Source: Deinococcus sp.
Lineage (GTDB): Bacteria; Deinococcota; Deinococci; Deinococcales; Deinococcaceae
Direction: 5' to 3'
DNA: 16,424 bases
NCBI RefSeq assembly: GCF_018260405.1
Contig: NZ_JAGLBG010000057.1
Span: 1-16,424, forward strand
Below are positions 4,827 through 13,866 of this stretch, piece after piece. Position 1 is the stretch's first letter, and every line of letters starts with the position of its first letter. The notes below the pieces were generated by a model. It ran no database searches and was not told the DNA's origin. It was given only the letters and a program-made list of their open reading frames with translations. The position numbers and the translations under genes are program-made.

Positions 4827-6248
4827 ATGGAAACCTTCGACGTTCTGGTTATTGGCGGCGGCCCTGCGGGGTACGTGGCTGCCATTCGCGCCTCGCAGCT
4901 CGGCCTAAAAACGGCCTGCGTGGACGCTTTTACGCGTGACGGCAAGCCCAGTCTGGGCGGCACCTGCCTGAACGTGGGTTGCATTCCCAGCAAGGCCATG
5001 CTGGATTCCAGCGAGAAGTTCGAGATGATCACCCATGAAGCCACCGAGCACGGGATTCAGGTGCAGGGCGCGACCGTGGATCTGAGCAAAACGCTAGCGC
5101 GCAAAAAGGGTGTGGTCGATAAGCTGACCAGCGGCATCGCCTACCTGTTCAAGAAGAATAAGGTGACCAGCTACTACGGCCTGGGCCAACTGCTGCGCCA
5201 GGACGGTGACGCCTGGATCGTCAGCGTGAGCCAGGAGGGGGCCGCTGACACCGAGGTCAAGGCCAAGAACGTGATCGTGGCGACGGGCAGCAACCCCCGT
5301 GAACTGCCGCTGGCCCCCTTTGGCGGAAACGTGGTCGAAAATAGCGGCGCACTGGCCTTCGAGCAGGTGCCCGGCAAGCTGGGCGTGATCGGCGCGGGCG
5401 TGATCGGGCTGGAACTGGGCAGCGTATGGCGCCGCCTGGGTGCTCAGGTCACCATTCTGGAAGCCATGCCGAGTTTCCTGGCCGCCGCCGACGACGCGGT
5501 GGCGAAAGAAGCGCTCAAGCAGTTTCAGAAGCAGGGGCTGAACTTCCACTTCGGCGTGAATATCAGCCGGGTCGAGCAGACTAGCGCGGGTGTCAGCGTG
5601 ACCTACGCCGAGAACGGCCAGGAAACCACCGCGCAGTTCGACAAGCTGATCATTAGTATTGGCCGTGTGCCCAACACCGGGGGCCTCGGTGCCCAGAACG
5701 TCGGACTGGCCCTCGATGAGCGCGGTTTCGTGAAGGTAGACCCCCACTACCGCACCAACCTGAGCGGTGTGTACGCCATCGGCGACGTGATCGGCGGCGC
5801 AATGCTGGCGCACAAGGCCGAGGAAGAAGGCGTGGCCCTGGCCGAGATGATCGCCGGGCAGGCTGGACACGTGAACTACGACGTGATTCCCTGGGTCATC
5901 TATACCAGCCCCGAGATCGCCTGGGCGGGCCTGACTGAAAAGGCGGCCAAGGAAAGGGGACTGAATGTACGTACCGGTCAGTTTCCCTTTAGTGCCAACG
6001 GGCGGGCCCTGGGCCACGGCGACCCACGCGGCTTCGTGAAGGTTATTGCCGACGCTCAGACCGACAAGATTCTGGGGGTTCACATGATCGGCCCCAACGT
6101 GTCCGAACTGATCGGTGAAACAGTAGCGGTCATGGAATTCGGCGGAAGCAGCGAGGATCTGGGCCGCACCATCCACGCCCACCCGACCCTCAGCGAAGTG
6201 GTCAAGGAAGCGGCGCTGGCCGTCGAGAAGCACGCCATCCACATGTAA
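4827..6248 (+). CDS. lpd: Dihydrolipoyl dehydrogenase (E3)
   Basis: FAD-dependent enzyme that reoxidises dihydrolipoamide on pyruvate, 2-oxoglutarate or branched-chain dehydrogenase complexes, or on the glycine cleavage H protein, passing electrons to NAD+. The 473-residue length is typical. The FAD-binding motif VIGGGPAGY (8-16) is followed by the redox disulfide in GGTCLNVGCIPSK (C47 and C52). A second Rossmann motif, GVIGAGVIGLELG, lies near residues 184-196, a second FAD motif YAIGDV near 315, and the dimer-interface catalytic pair H452/E457 in HAHPTLSE near the end. The ATG at 4827 is preferred over an upstream ATG at 4791, because METFDVLVIGGG is the usual N-terminus and a -10 element precedes it. 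No E1 or E2 gene is nearby, so it probably serves several complexes. Confidence 0.97.
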   Translation: METFDVLVIGGGPAGYVAAIRASQLGLKTACVDAFTRDGKPSLGGTCLNVGCIPSKAMLDSSEKFEMITHEATEHGIQVQGATVDLSKTLARKKGVVDKLTSGIAYLFKKNKVTSYYGLGQLLRQDGDAWIVSVSQEGAADTEVKAKNVIVATGSNPRELPLAPFGGNVVENSGALAFEQVPGKLGVIGAGVIGLELGSVWRRLGAQVTILEAMPSFLAAADDAVAKEALKQFQKQGLNFHFGVNISRVEQTSAGVSVTYAENGQETTAQFDKLIISIGRVPNTGGLGAQNVGLALDERGFVKVDPHYRTNLSGVYAIGDVIGGAMLAHKAEEEGVALAEMIAGQAGHVNYDVIPWVIYTSPEIAWAGLTEKAAKERGLNVRTGQFPFSANGRALGHGDPRGFVKVIADAQTDKILGVHMIGPNVSELIGETVAVMEFGGSSEDLGRTIHAHPTLSEVVKEAALAVEKHAIHM

Positions 6249-6263
6249 ACGAGCAGCAAAACG

Positions 6264-6296
6264 GAGGGCGGCGCGGAGTAATCCAGCGCCGCTCTC
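6264..6296 (+). terminator. Hairpin after lpd
   Basis: GGAGGGCGGCGCGGA pairs with TCC-A-GCGCCGCTCTC around a GTAA loop, giving a very stable GC stem with one bulged A, 15 bases after the lpd stop. Only scattered T (GATTAATAT) follow, so it is a weak or factor-assisted terminator. Confidence 0.6.
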
Positions 6297-6315
6297 GATT
6301 AATATCCAGCAGACC

Positions 6316-6341
6316 AAAAAAAATCCGCCCTTTGCAGGCGG
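6316..6341 (-). terminator. Rho-independent terminator, minus strand, without an obvious gene
   Basis: On the minus strand CCGCC-tgcaaag-GGCGG is followed by A and a run of eight T. This is a textbook terminator, but no minus-strand gene lies upstream of it (right of 6342), where the next gene is der on the plus strand. The complement CGGATTTTT at 6396-6404 could form an alternative long-range pair with 6319-6327. Confidence 0.65.
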
Positions 6342-6682
6342 TGATAGAAATAGGATAGCGTGAGATACAGCGTTTGTCAAATTTATGCATCTGGCCGGAT
6401 TTTTGCTGTTCAGCACACTTCTTAACACCTGGGGGCAAGAGGAAAATACAGAGAGTTTGGTTATGCGGACTGCCGCCTGTTTGGTTGACCACCCCCTCAG
6501 GCACCGGGTGAACCACTCCACGCCGGGAACCCTTTTTTCTCGTCAAACACTCATCTAAGCTGTCTATACTGCTTGGTCTATGCCTCAACTGTCTGCGTGA
6601 CGCTGTGTCAGCGGGATACTGGGGCCTTCGGCGGGGATCGCTAGACGCAGTGATGACCGGCACCGTGAAGGAGCGTCTCAAA
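6342..6682. other. Intergenic region upstream of der
   Basis: No protein gene is supported here. A good -10 box, TATACT (6565-6570), with no clear -35, probably drives der; it is followed 9 bases later by a six-codon open frame (6580-6600, MPQLSA) that could be a leaderless leader peptide or chance. GGTT..CACCC and GGGTG..AACC segments near 6481-6515 can pair. A minus-strand RNA ending at the 6316-6341 terminator is possible. Confidence 0.4.
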
Positions 6683-8011
<1,329 letters not shown>

Positions 8012-8014
8012 GCC

Positions 8015-8389
8015 GTGCGCTGGCCCAGAGTCCTGCGCCTTGTCTACGTTCTGGCCCTGGCTGGCGCGACCTTTAACCACTCGCGTGAACTGTGGCAAGG
8101 CGGCTGGCTGCCGTATGACTACGCGCCGCTCTGGACGAATATCTTCTGGACAGCCTTGACCTTCCTTGACCCTCTGGCGATTTGGCTGCTGCTTCGGCAA
8201 AAGTCGGCAAAGGCGGGGCCTGCGGGGGTGTGGCTTACGCTGGGTATCATGCTACTGGACGTAGCCGTCAACCTAAATTTCGGTTTGCAGCACGGTCATT
8301 CTCTCTCAAGTTCTCTGGCACTGCTGGCCCAGGGGATTTTTTTGGGCTTCGTACTGGGCAGTGCGCCGCTGCTCCTGCGTAAAGACTGA
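8015..8389 (+). CDS. Small integral membrane protein of unknown function
   Basis: A GTG start 3 bases after the der stop gives 124 residues with about four hydrophobic segments (roughly 8-22, 42-60, 71-90 and 102-120) joined by short loops. A basic MRWPRVLR start and RQKSAK between segments 2 and 3 suggest cytoplasmic faces. I do not recognise the family. Its tight coupling to der implies translation from the same mRNA, but its role need not be related. There is no ribosome binding site of its own other than sequence within the end of der. Confidence 0.75.
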   Translation: MRWPRVLRLVYVLALAGATFNHSRELWQGGWLPYDYAPLWTNIFWTALTFLDPLAIWLLLRQKSAKAGPAGVWLTLGIMLLDVAVNLNFGLQHGHSLSSSLALLAQGIFLGFVLGSAPLLLRKD

Positions 8390-8464
8390 TTCCTTCCCCT
8401 CAGCTAAGCCAAATCCTTTAGTGTCCGTGCGCCCTATCCCTTATTTCCCAAAAAGGAATCTAGA

Positions 8465-9073
8465 ATGCCCCATATGACCGACCAACCCCGGATTCACCTC
8501 GGCACGCTTCTGCGCTCGGACGCCGACGCACACGCCGAAGGCGAACTTGACCACCTGAATTATGAGCAGGGCAACGAATACCAGACCCTGCACTTTGCCG
8601 AAGCGGCGCCCTACGAAATCGATGTCAATTCGCTGGGCGGCGACGACATGTATCTTCAGGGCACCTTTGAACCGACCCTGGTGATGGAGTGTGCCCGCTG
8701 CCTGCGCGAGGTGCATGTGCCGCTGGAGCTGCAACTTGGCACCCTGATGCGCTACGACCCGTCGGTGGAAAAACCCCGCCTCGACGAGGCCGACACCGGC
8801 GAAGAAATCCTGCTGTTCGGTGAGCCGGACGTGGATCTCAGCGGCTACCTCGCCGAAACCACCATTCTCGCCGCGCCGCTAAGCGTGCTGCACGCGCCCG
8901 ACTGTAAGGGGCTTTGTCAGGTGTGCGGACACGACCTCAACGAAGGCCCCTGCGAGCACATGGCGCAGGTGCCCGTCGAGGAAATCGACGACGACCTCGG
9001 CACGCCCGAAGGCACCGTCCATGTCAGGCAAAATCCCTTCGCGGCCCTCAAAGACCTCGATCTGCCTGAATAA
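8465..9073 (+). CDS. yceD: YceD family (DUF177) protein
   Basis: YceD/DUF177 proteins are linked to 23S rRNA accumulation and large-subunit assembly; in many bacteria the gene sits next to rpmF. This 202-residue member has the family cysteine motifs: CARC (76-79) in MECARCLREVHVPL, and CKGLCQVCG with a later Cys (C147, C151, C154, C163), which look like a zinc site. It is strongly acidic and cytoplasmic. The first ATG is chosen because AAAAGGA lies 8 bases upstream; a second ATG three codons later lacks one. No rpmF is adjacent; the stop codon overlaps the moaC start (TAATG), so the two are translationally coupled. Confidence 0.88.
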   Translation: MPHMTDQPRIHLGTLLRSDADAHAEGELDHLNYEQGNEYQTLHFAEAAPYEIDVNSLGGDDMYLQGTFEPTLVMECARCLREVHVPLELQLGTLMRYDPSVEKPRLDEADTGEEILLFGEPDVDLSGYLAETTILAAPLSVLHAPDCKGLCQVCGHDLNEGPCEHMAQVPVEEIDDDLGTPEGTVHVRQNPFAALKDLDLPE

Positions 9074-9555
9074 TGACCGACCCACCCGAATTGACGCATT
9101 TCGTAGGTGGCCTGCCGCGCATGGTAGACGTGTCGAGCAAAGCCGTGACCGCGCGGACAGCGACCGCCGAAGCCTGGGTGCGCCTTCCCCCCGCAGCCCG
9201 CGCCGCACTGGAAAACAGCACTAACCCCAAAGGCGACCCGCTGACGGTAGCGCGGTTAGCCGGGCTGGCGGGCAGCAAAAAGACCAGCGACCTGATTATG
9301 CTGTGCCACCCGATTCCAGTCACCGGAGCCGACGTACAGGTGACCCTGGAAGAAGGCGGCGTGCACATTGTCGCCACGGTCAGAACCACCGCGCCCACTG
9401 GAGTAGAAATGGAAGCGCTAACGGCGGCCAGTGTCGCCGCGCTCAACGTCTACGACATGCTCAAGGCCGCCAGCAAGGCCATCGAGATCACCGGGCTGCG
9501 GCTGCTGTCCAAAACAGGCGGTAAAAGCGGCGACTATCAGGCCAACGAGTATTGA
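9073..9555 (+). CDS. moaC: Cyclic pyranopterin monophosphate synthase MoaC
   Basis: Catalyses the step after MoaA in molybdenum cofactor synthesis, forming cyclic pyranopterin monophosphate from 3',8-cyclo-dihydro-GTP. At 160 residues it is full length, with all MoaC signatures: MVDVSSK (17-23), NPKGD (51-55), SKKTSDLIMLCHPIP (68-82), GVEMEALTAASVAALNVYDMLKA (110-132, with the conserved active-site Lys in the last motif), and the terminal SKTGGKSGDY (146-155). The ATG overlaps the yceD stop by one base, so it is probably translated by coupling. No other moa or moe gene is in the window. Confidence 0.96.
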   Translation: MTDPPELTHFVGGLPRMVDVSSKAVTARTATAEAWVRLPPAARAALENSTNPKGDPLTVARLAGLAGSKKTSDLIMLCHPIPVTGADVQVTLEEGGVHIVATVRTTAPTGVEMEALTAASVAALNVYDMLKAASKAIEITGLRLLSKTGGKSGDYQANEY

Positions 9556-9644
9556 CGAAATCACCGCGTTATCAATAAGCGTTAGCTTGTGCCCTAGACA
9601 GCTCACGGGAACCCTGGGCCGCCTGACCTCGTAAACGAACTGAT

Positions 9645-11357
9645 ATGAAGGATCTGCCACACGGTTCAGTTGGCCCCGCAGGAGAACACCTGCTGGAGCT
9701 GCTGCACCGTGAGCAAGAAGGCGCACTGACCTCCGCCGAGCAACACCAGCTGGACGAGCGTAAAGCCGACCCGGAGGTGCAGTCGGCCCGCACCGCCCTG
9801 TGTCGGGCCGTGATGTTCCTCAGCGGGCCTAATCCGCCACTGCCGCGCAGCGTGGCCGCTGATGTGGCCGCACAGATTCACCTCAGCGCTCAATTGACCT
9901 CCCCTCCCCTGCCCCGTTCCGTGGCGAGCAGCGTGGCCGCGGAGGTCGTCCTTTCGCGCCAGTTGCCCGCCCCCCCGGTTATGCCCCATTCGGTAGCGGC
10001 GACAGTCAGCGCCGAGATTCAGATGGCGCAGGTGCTCGGTGCCGCTCCGGTTATTCCGGTTTCGGTGGCCGCGTCTGTCCTGGCCGACATCGCACTCAGC
10101 CGCCAACTGGAGCAGCTTAAGCCTGTGGCCGTGCCCCAGCATTCTGTGGCGGCGTCTCTCGCGCTCAGAATGGCCCAGGACAGGCCAGGAGAATCGGGTG
10201 TTCCGGGGTTTCCCACGGCTAGTACGCCAGGCTTACCTCTAGCGTTTGCCAGTCAACGCCCCGCTCTGTTGGCCGAGCCGCTGCCGGTTCAGAGCGGAGC
10301 ACCCCCGCCCCTTGGCCGCGCGGCGCAAAGCAGACCGCGCAACCCCGCACCACTGCTGCTGCTGGGGGGCCTGCTGGCCGGGGTCACGTTGCTGACCCTC
10401 ACGACGGCGTGGCCCAATCTGGCGGCGGGCGCGGTGGTGCTGCATGCCCTGCTGGACCAGGTTTCACCACTGGCGGGCGTGGGGCTAAGCCTGCTGCTGC
10501 TGACCAGCGCCCTGGTGACCTGGAAACCGACGCCGCAGCTGCGAACAGCGGGCGCGGGCGCTTTTGCGCTGGCCGCCACGCTGACCATTCCGGCGCTCTA
10601 CAACGTGGCAGGCGGTGGCCGGGGCCTGACGGTGGGACAAAACGTTACGGTGAGCGGTCTGGTACGCGGCAACGTGATCGCCATCGCGGGGAACGTCGAA
10701 CTGAAACCGCAGGCCAGGGTTGAGGGCGAGGTCGTGACGCTGCTGGGCGACGTTCACCGCGATCACGGGGCGCAGGTCGGAGGCCACGTAAATGCCCTGC
10801 TCGGTCAGGCCCCCGGCGACGAAGCGGCCATTCAGACGCGCCCAGTCAGCGACCTGAGCCTGGCGACCGCCGCCGCCTTCCGGCCCATGCTGGGGTGGTT
10901 GGGGGCCGCCGCGTGGCCGCGCATTTTTGTGGCCCTGACCGGCGGACTGCTGCTGCTGCTGTTTGTGGCGGGGGTGGCGCCAGTGCTGGCCCGCAAGCAG
11001 CGGCACGCCCCTATACGCACGCTGTCACTGGGCGTTCTACTGCTCTCAGCGCTCATTCTTCCAGCGCTGGGGCTGGCCCTGATCGGCTGGCTGGCTCCGG
11101 CCCTGCTGGGCACCGCTCTGGTCACGCTGCTGCTGGCCCTGGGCCTCAGCGTCAGCGTGTATGACGCGGGGCGCACCCTGGCCTACCGGATGCACCTGCC
11201 CGTGCCCGACGTGGCGGGGGCACTGCTGGGCCTCAGCGCCTTCGCCGCCAGCCTGAGTTACGCGCCGCTGGCTTTTACCCTGGCCCTGGTTGGCGGCGCG
11301 TGGGGGGCGGGCACGCTGCTGCTGTCACGCAGACAGATGCAGACATTTCAGGGCTAA
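9645..11357 (+). CDS. Polytopic membrane protein with anti-sigma-like N-terminus, internal repeats and bactofilin-like segment
   Basis: A 570-residue protein of unusual composition. Residues 12-60 (EHLLELLHREQEGALTSAEQ onward) resemble the cytoplasmic head of anti-sigma or zf-HC2-type proteins, though only one Cys is present. Residues 66-180 hold five imperfect repeats of about 24 residues, built around P-x-S-V-A-A-x-V-x-A-x-I with SVA at 69, 92, 116, 140 and 167. A Pro-rich linker follows to 234, then three hydrophobic helices (about 236-255, 273-293, 302-320). Residues 327-385 (VGQNVTVSGLVRGNVIAIAG and following) show the short alternating beta pattern of polymer-forming bactofilin/DUF583 proteins, and about four more helices end the protein. 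It could sense envelope state or scaffold the membrane; no partner sigma factor is adjacent. The function is inferred. Confidence 0.7.
   Translation: MKDLPHGSVGPAGEHLLELLHREQEGALTSAEQHQLDERKADPEVQSARTALCRAVMFLSGPNPPLPRSVAADVAAQIHLSAQLTSPPLPRSVASSVAAEVVLSRQLPAPPVMPHSVAATVSAEIQMAQVLGAAPVIPVSVAASVLADIALSRQLEQLKPVAVPQHSVAASLALRMAQDRPGESGVPGFPTASTPGLPLAFASQRPALLAEPLPVQSGAPPPLGRAAQSRPRNPAPLLLLGGLLAGVTLLTLTTAWPNLAAGAVVLHALLDQVSPLAGVGLSLLLLTSALVTWKPTPQLRTAGAGAFALAATLTIPALYNVAGGGRGLTVGQNVTVSGLVRGNVIAIAGNVELKPQARVEGEVVTLLGDVHRDHGAQVGGHVNALLGQAPGDEAAIQTRPVSDLSLATAAAFRPMLGWLGAAAWPRIFVALTGGLLLLLFVAGVAPVLARKQRHAPIRTLSLGVLLLSALILPALGLALIGWLAPALLGTALVTLLLALGLSVSVYDAGRTLAYRMHLPVPDVAGALLGLSAFAASLSYAPLAFTLALVGGAWGAGTLLLSRRQMQTFQG
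9840..10190 (+). repeat. Five-fold coding repeat (about 24 aa unit)
   Basis: The encoded units begin PLPRSVAADVAAQIHLSAQL, PLPRSVASSVAAEVVLSRQL, VMPHSVAATVSAEIQMAQVL, VIPVSVAASVLADIALSRQL and a shortened last one, PQHSVAASLALRMAQ. Spacing of the SVA core is 23, 24, 24 and 27 residues. Units would form amphipathic helices with small-residue faces. Confidence 0.8.
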
Positions 11358-11565
11358 TACGGACTGCCCAATTGAACCGGGCTGGGCACCACTACGCCCC
11401 AGGGGTATATACCGACTACCGTCTGTTTTGTTCACCACCCGCAAGGACGCCAAGTTGCCACCTCCACGCCCGGAACCAGTTGCTCTCCTGTTCGCTCTGC
11501 AGCGCAGCCCTACGAAGCCGCTCGAATTGAACGGTTTTGCAAACCTTTTGACCCGAGTCCGTATT
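11356..11565. mobile_element. Small inverted-repeat element (MITE-like, about 210 bp) between convergent genes
   Basis: AATACGGACT (11356-11365) and AGTCCGTATT (11556-11565) are perfect 10-bp inverted ends. Inside, AATTGAAC appears near both ends in direct orientation (about 11370 and 11525), and GGTTTTGCAAACC near 11533-11545 is an almost perfect palindrome. No coding potential is evident. The left end overlaps the TAA stop of the membrane protein gene (11355-11357), and the right end overlaps the first base of the TTA that is the stop of the facing gene, so the element exactly fills the gap between two stops. Confidence 0.6.
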
Positions 11566-12977
11566 TAGCGCTGGCACACCTGCGTGACCGGCGCAATGGC
11601 CGCGCCGTAAATCTTGCTGTAATCGTTCAGGGCGCTGCGGGCCTGGCTACTCCCTGCCGGGAGCGACGCGTCCGGGCAATGGCGGGTCGCCCAAACCTCG
11701 CCTAGGGCTGCACTGATGGCCGTAGTCAGCGCGTCGAGCTTGGGCCTCACATCGGTCACAAGGTCGGGGGCGTGGGCAAATTTGGGGGTTCCCGCTTTGG
11801 TCCACTGGTCGATCAGGGTGCGCTGGGCCGCTTTGCTGGCCTCAATCTGGGCCGCCCAGTACGCCTTGACCACGCTGTCATCCACGCCGGGCAGTGCTTT
11901 GACCCCGCCGTCGATCACGACTGCCTCCCGCGCCAGATCCTCGACCGGAGCGCCGCTGACGTACTTGGCCTGGGCGACCTCGTAGGCCACGTCCAGGCGG
12001 CAGGCGGTCAACTGAGCCAGTAGCTCGGCCCCCGCCGCATTGGTCCCCAGGTCAGGGCAGGCCTGCGCCAGCGCCGAAGTAGTCTGGGCGGCAGTCTTGA
12101 GCGGCTCGGCGGTGTAGGCTCCCAGCAAGGTCGCCTGCCCGATGGTCTGGCGAACGGCCCCCTGAAGCACGGAGACCGGAGTGGCTCTGCCGCTCAGAAA
12201 GAGCGTCAGGCGCTCTTGGGCCAGCCGACCGCTCGGGGTGCTGGCGACCCCGGTGACGTTGAACCCCAGTTTACGTAGCCCAGTAAGCAACTGCCCCAGC
12301 CCCAGCCCACCGTCGGCGCGAGTAGGCAGGTAACTGACGACGGCGCGGTCGGCGCTGGCCGCCGAGTCCAGTTCGTTTTTCTGAACCACCAGAAAGCGCG
12401 TGGTGTTGGCCTTGTCGTCCTGAATCCGGGCAGCCAGCACGCCGAGCTTATAGACCCCGGCGGCGGCGGGCGCGGCAATGGCGGCCATGGTCTTGCCGCC
12501 GTCCTGCGCGACCTGTTCGGCAGCGGCGGCAGTGCTCTTGGCCTCAACGCGCTTGACGTTGGGAAAGTTGGCTTTCAGGTAATTGGCCGACTGCAAGAAA
12601 GGCTGCGGGTGGCTGACGATGGTCGTGATGTCGCCCGCCCTGGTGCCCGGATTGACCAACAACATATTGTCGATGGGCAGGTCCGAGATGCCAATGACGC
12701 GCCAAGCCGGAAGTTTAGCGAGCAGAGTGAGGGTTTCGGCCACGTAGCCGCCTGTGGAATTCTCGATAGGAATCAGGCCGTAGGGCGCTTTCCCGGCGCC
12801 GACTTGGTTGCTCACGTCGGTGATGCTGCTTGCCAGCGTAGGCGTCCAGCCATGCGCCCTGGCGACGTCCTGTGCCACCTGATCGGAGTAGGTGCCGACC
12901 GGGCCGAGGTACAGAAAGCTCTGAGCGCCCGCATGAGCGGCGCAGACCAGCAACGTGGTCAGAATTAGTTTTTGCAT
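11565..12977 (-). CDS. Exported prephenate dehydratase fused to AroQ-gamma chorismate mutase
   Basis: Predicted bifunctional enzyme turning chorismate to prephenate to phenylpyruvate outside the cytoplasm. Numbering from the ATG at 12977 (470 residues): 1-18 is a signal peptide (MQKLILTTLLVCAAHAGA). Residues 20-198 are a prephenate dehydratase domain with YLGPVGTYSD (24-33), PIENSTGGYV (70-79) and NTTRFLVV (191-198), whose TRF is the catalytic motif. Residues 211-290 look like the ACT regulatory domain, but the Phe-binding ESRP is replaced by ASTP, so feedback inhibition may be lost. Residues from about 320 match secreted AroQ-gamma mutases: CRLDVAYEVAQAKY (R327, K338), EDLAREAVV (R350) and AQIEASKAAQ (376-385). 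Four Cys (307, 326, 434, 468) suit disulfides in an exported protein. The domain order is the reverse of E. coli PheA. A leaderless promoter fixes the start. Confidence 0.88.
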   Translation of the reverse strand: MQKLILTTLLVCAAHAGAQSFLYLGPVGTYSDQVAQDVARAHGWTPTLASSITDVSNQVGAGKAPYGLIPIENSTGGYVAETLTLLAKLPAWRVIGISDLPIDNMLLVNPGTRAGDITTIVSHPQPFLQSANYLKANFPNVKRVEAKSTAAAAEQVAQDGGKTMAAIAAPAAAGVYKLGVLAARIQDDKANTTRFLVVQKNELDSAASADRAVVSYLPTRADGGLGLGQLLTGLRKLGFNVTGVASTPSGRLAQERLTLFLSGRATPVSVLQGAVRQTIGQATLLGAYTAEPLKTAAQTTSALAQACPDLGTNAAGAELLAQLTACRLDVAYEVAQAKYVSGAPVEDLAREAVVIDGGVKALPGVDDSVVKAYWAAQIEASKAAQRTLIDQWTKAGTPKFAHAPDLVTDVRPKLDALTTAISAALGEVWATRHCPDASLPAGSSQARSALNDYSKIYGAAIAPVTQVCQR

Positions 12978-12984
12978 GACCTGC

Positions 12985-13012
12985 ATTATGCGGCTCAGGC
13001 GGGCAACCACAA
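12985..13012 (-). promoter_or_regulatory. Promoter of the exported prephenate dehydratase-mutase gene
   Basis: Minus strand TTGTGG (13012-13007) and CATAAT (12990-12985) are 16 bases apart, and the -10 ends 7 bases before the ATG at 12977. This predicts a leaderless mRNA and rules out the longer frame starting at 13010, which would begin inside the promoter. Confidence 0.75.
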
Positions 13013-13100
13013 GCCCCCCTCCTACTTTGCACGTTCGGGGCGTGTCCCCGCCGCCCGGTCAGCCCCCGGCCCGGCAGCGGCGCTATCCTCTGCCCTGTCT

Positions 13101-13157
13101 ATGAGACTCGCGGAAACGAAAAAAACAGGCGGCTGGCGTACTGGCGGGCCCACCTGA
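13101..13157 (+). CDS. Possible 18-residue leader peptide overlapping the kinase start
   Basis: The short frame MRLAETKKTGGWRTGGPT ends in TGA that overlaps the ATG of the deoxynucleoside kinase (TGATG). A TATCCT box lies 11 bases before its ATG, and the kinase itself lacks a good ribosome binding site, so termination-reinitiation coupling is possible. The frame includes a run of seven A (13119-13125). Too short for homology; it may be chance. Confidence 0.3.
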   Translation: MRLAETKKTGGWRTGGPT

Positions 13158-13780
13158 TGTACCTGGCCGTTTCAGGCAACATCGGCAGTGGCAAAAGCAC
13201 CCTGACACAGATGCTCTCGGAGCGCTACGGCCTGCGCCCAGTGTACGAACCCTACGCCGAGAACCCTTACCTGGAAGACTTCTACCGCGATATGCGGCGT
13301 TACTCCTTTCACTCGCAGGTCTACTTTTTGAGCCGCCGCCTGGAGCAGCACCTGAACTTGGTGACCGGGGCACGGTACGTCATTCAGGACCGCACGGTGT
13401 TCGAGGACGCCAACATCTTTGCCCGCAACCTGTACCAGCAGGGCGCCATGGAGGAGCGCGACTGGCAGACCTACTGGGGGCTGTACCAGGGCATTTTGCC
13501 TGCGTTGCGCGTGCCTGACTTGCTTATTCATATCGGGGCCAGTCTGCCCACGCTGCGCCGCCGCATCTTGTTGCGCGGGCGCACCTACGAGCAGGCCATC
13601 CCTGACGCGTACCTCAGCGGCCTGAACGGGCTGTACGACGGCTGGATTAGCGCCTTCGACGCCTGCCCGGTAGTGCGCGTTAACGGTGATCGGCTGGACT
13701 TCGTGCATGACCCGCAGGCTTTCGAGTGGGTCTGTGAGCGCGTTGCGGCGCAGGGCTTCGGGCTTCCGCTGCTGCGCTGA
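13157..13780 (+). CDS. Deoxynucleoside kinase (dAK/dGK type)
   Basis: Salvage enzyme phosphorylating deoxynucleosides (deoxyadenosine or deoxyguanosine by family) to dNMPs in the cytoplasm. The 207-residue length is typical. The P-loop GNIGSGKST is at 7-15, the EP of YEPYAENPYLEDFY (30-43) carries the usual catalytic Glu, QVYFLSRR (54-61) contributes to substrate binding, QDRTVFEDANIFA (77-89) holds the conserved Asp-Arg, and the Arg-rich lid RRRILLRGRTYEQ is at 134-146. Deinococci often carry two such kinases side by side; only one is here. Together with the MazG-like enzyme it points to active dNTP pool management. The ATG overlaps the stop of a possible leader peptide. Confidence 0.9.
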   Translation: MYLAVSGNIGSGKSTLTQMLSERYGLRPVYEPYAENPYLEDFYRDMRRYSFHSQVYFLSRRLEQHLNLVTGARYVIQDRTVFEDANIFARNLYQQGAMEERDWQTYWGLYQGILPALRVPDLLIHIGASLPTLRRRILLRGRTYEQAIPDAYLSGLNGLYDGWISAFDACPVVRVNGDRLDFVHDPQAFEWVCERVAAQGFGLPLLR

Positions 13781-13821
13781 GCGCCCGCTGCTACGAACGG
13801 CCGCTTGAACCGGGGCCTTCT

Positions 13822-13855
13822 GGATTCAATCTGAGCGGAAGCGAGAAGGAAAAAG
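13822..13855 (-). repeat. Dispersed short repeat, copy A
   Basis: The minus-strand sequence reads CTTTTTCCTTCTCGC-T-TCCGC-T-C-A-GATTGAATC and matches 16318-16349 on the plus strand with three substitutions and one indel over about 32 bases. It contains no open frame and starts 42 bases after the kinase stop. Confidence 0.7.
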
Positions 13856-13866
13856 GTGGGTTTCGC

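Noticed and set aside
5094..6521. Long minus-strand open frame (475 codons) opposite lpd
   Set aside because: It is antisense to a clearly coding lpd gene; its His/Val/Gly-rich composition is the usual shadow of GC-rich codons and shows no motifs.
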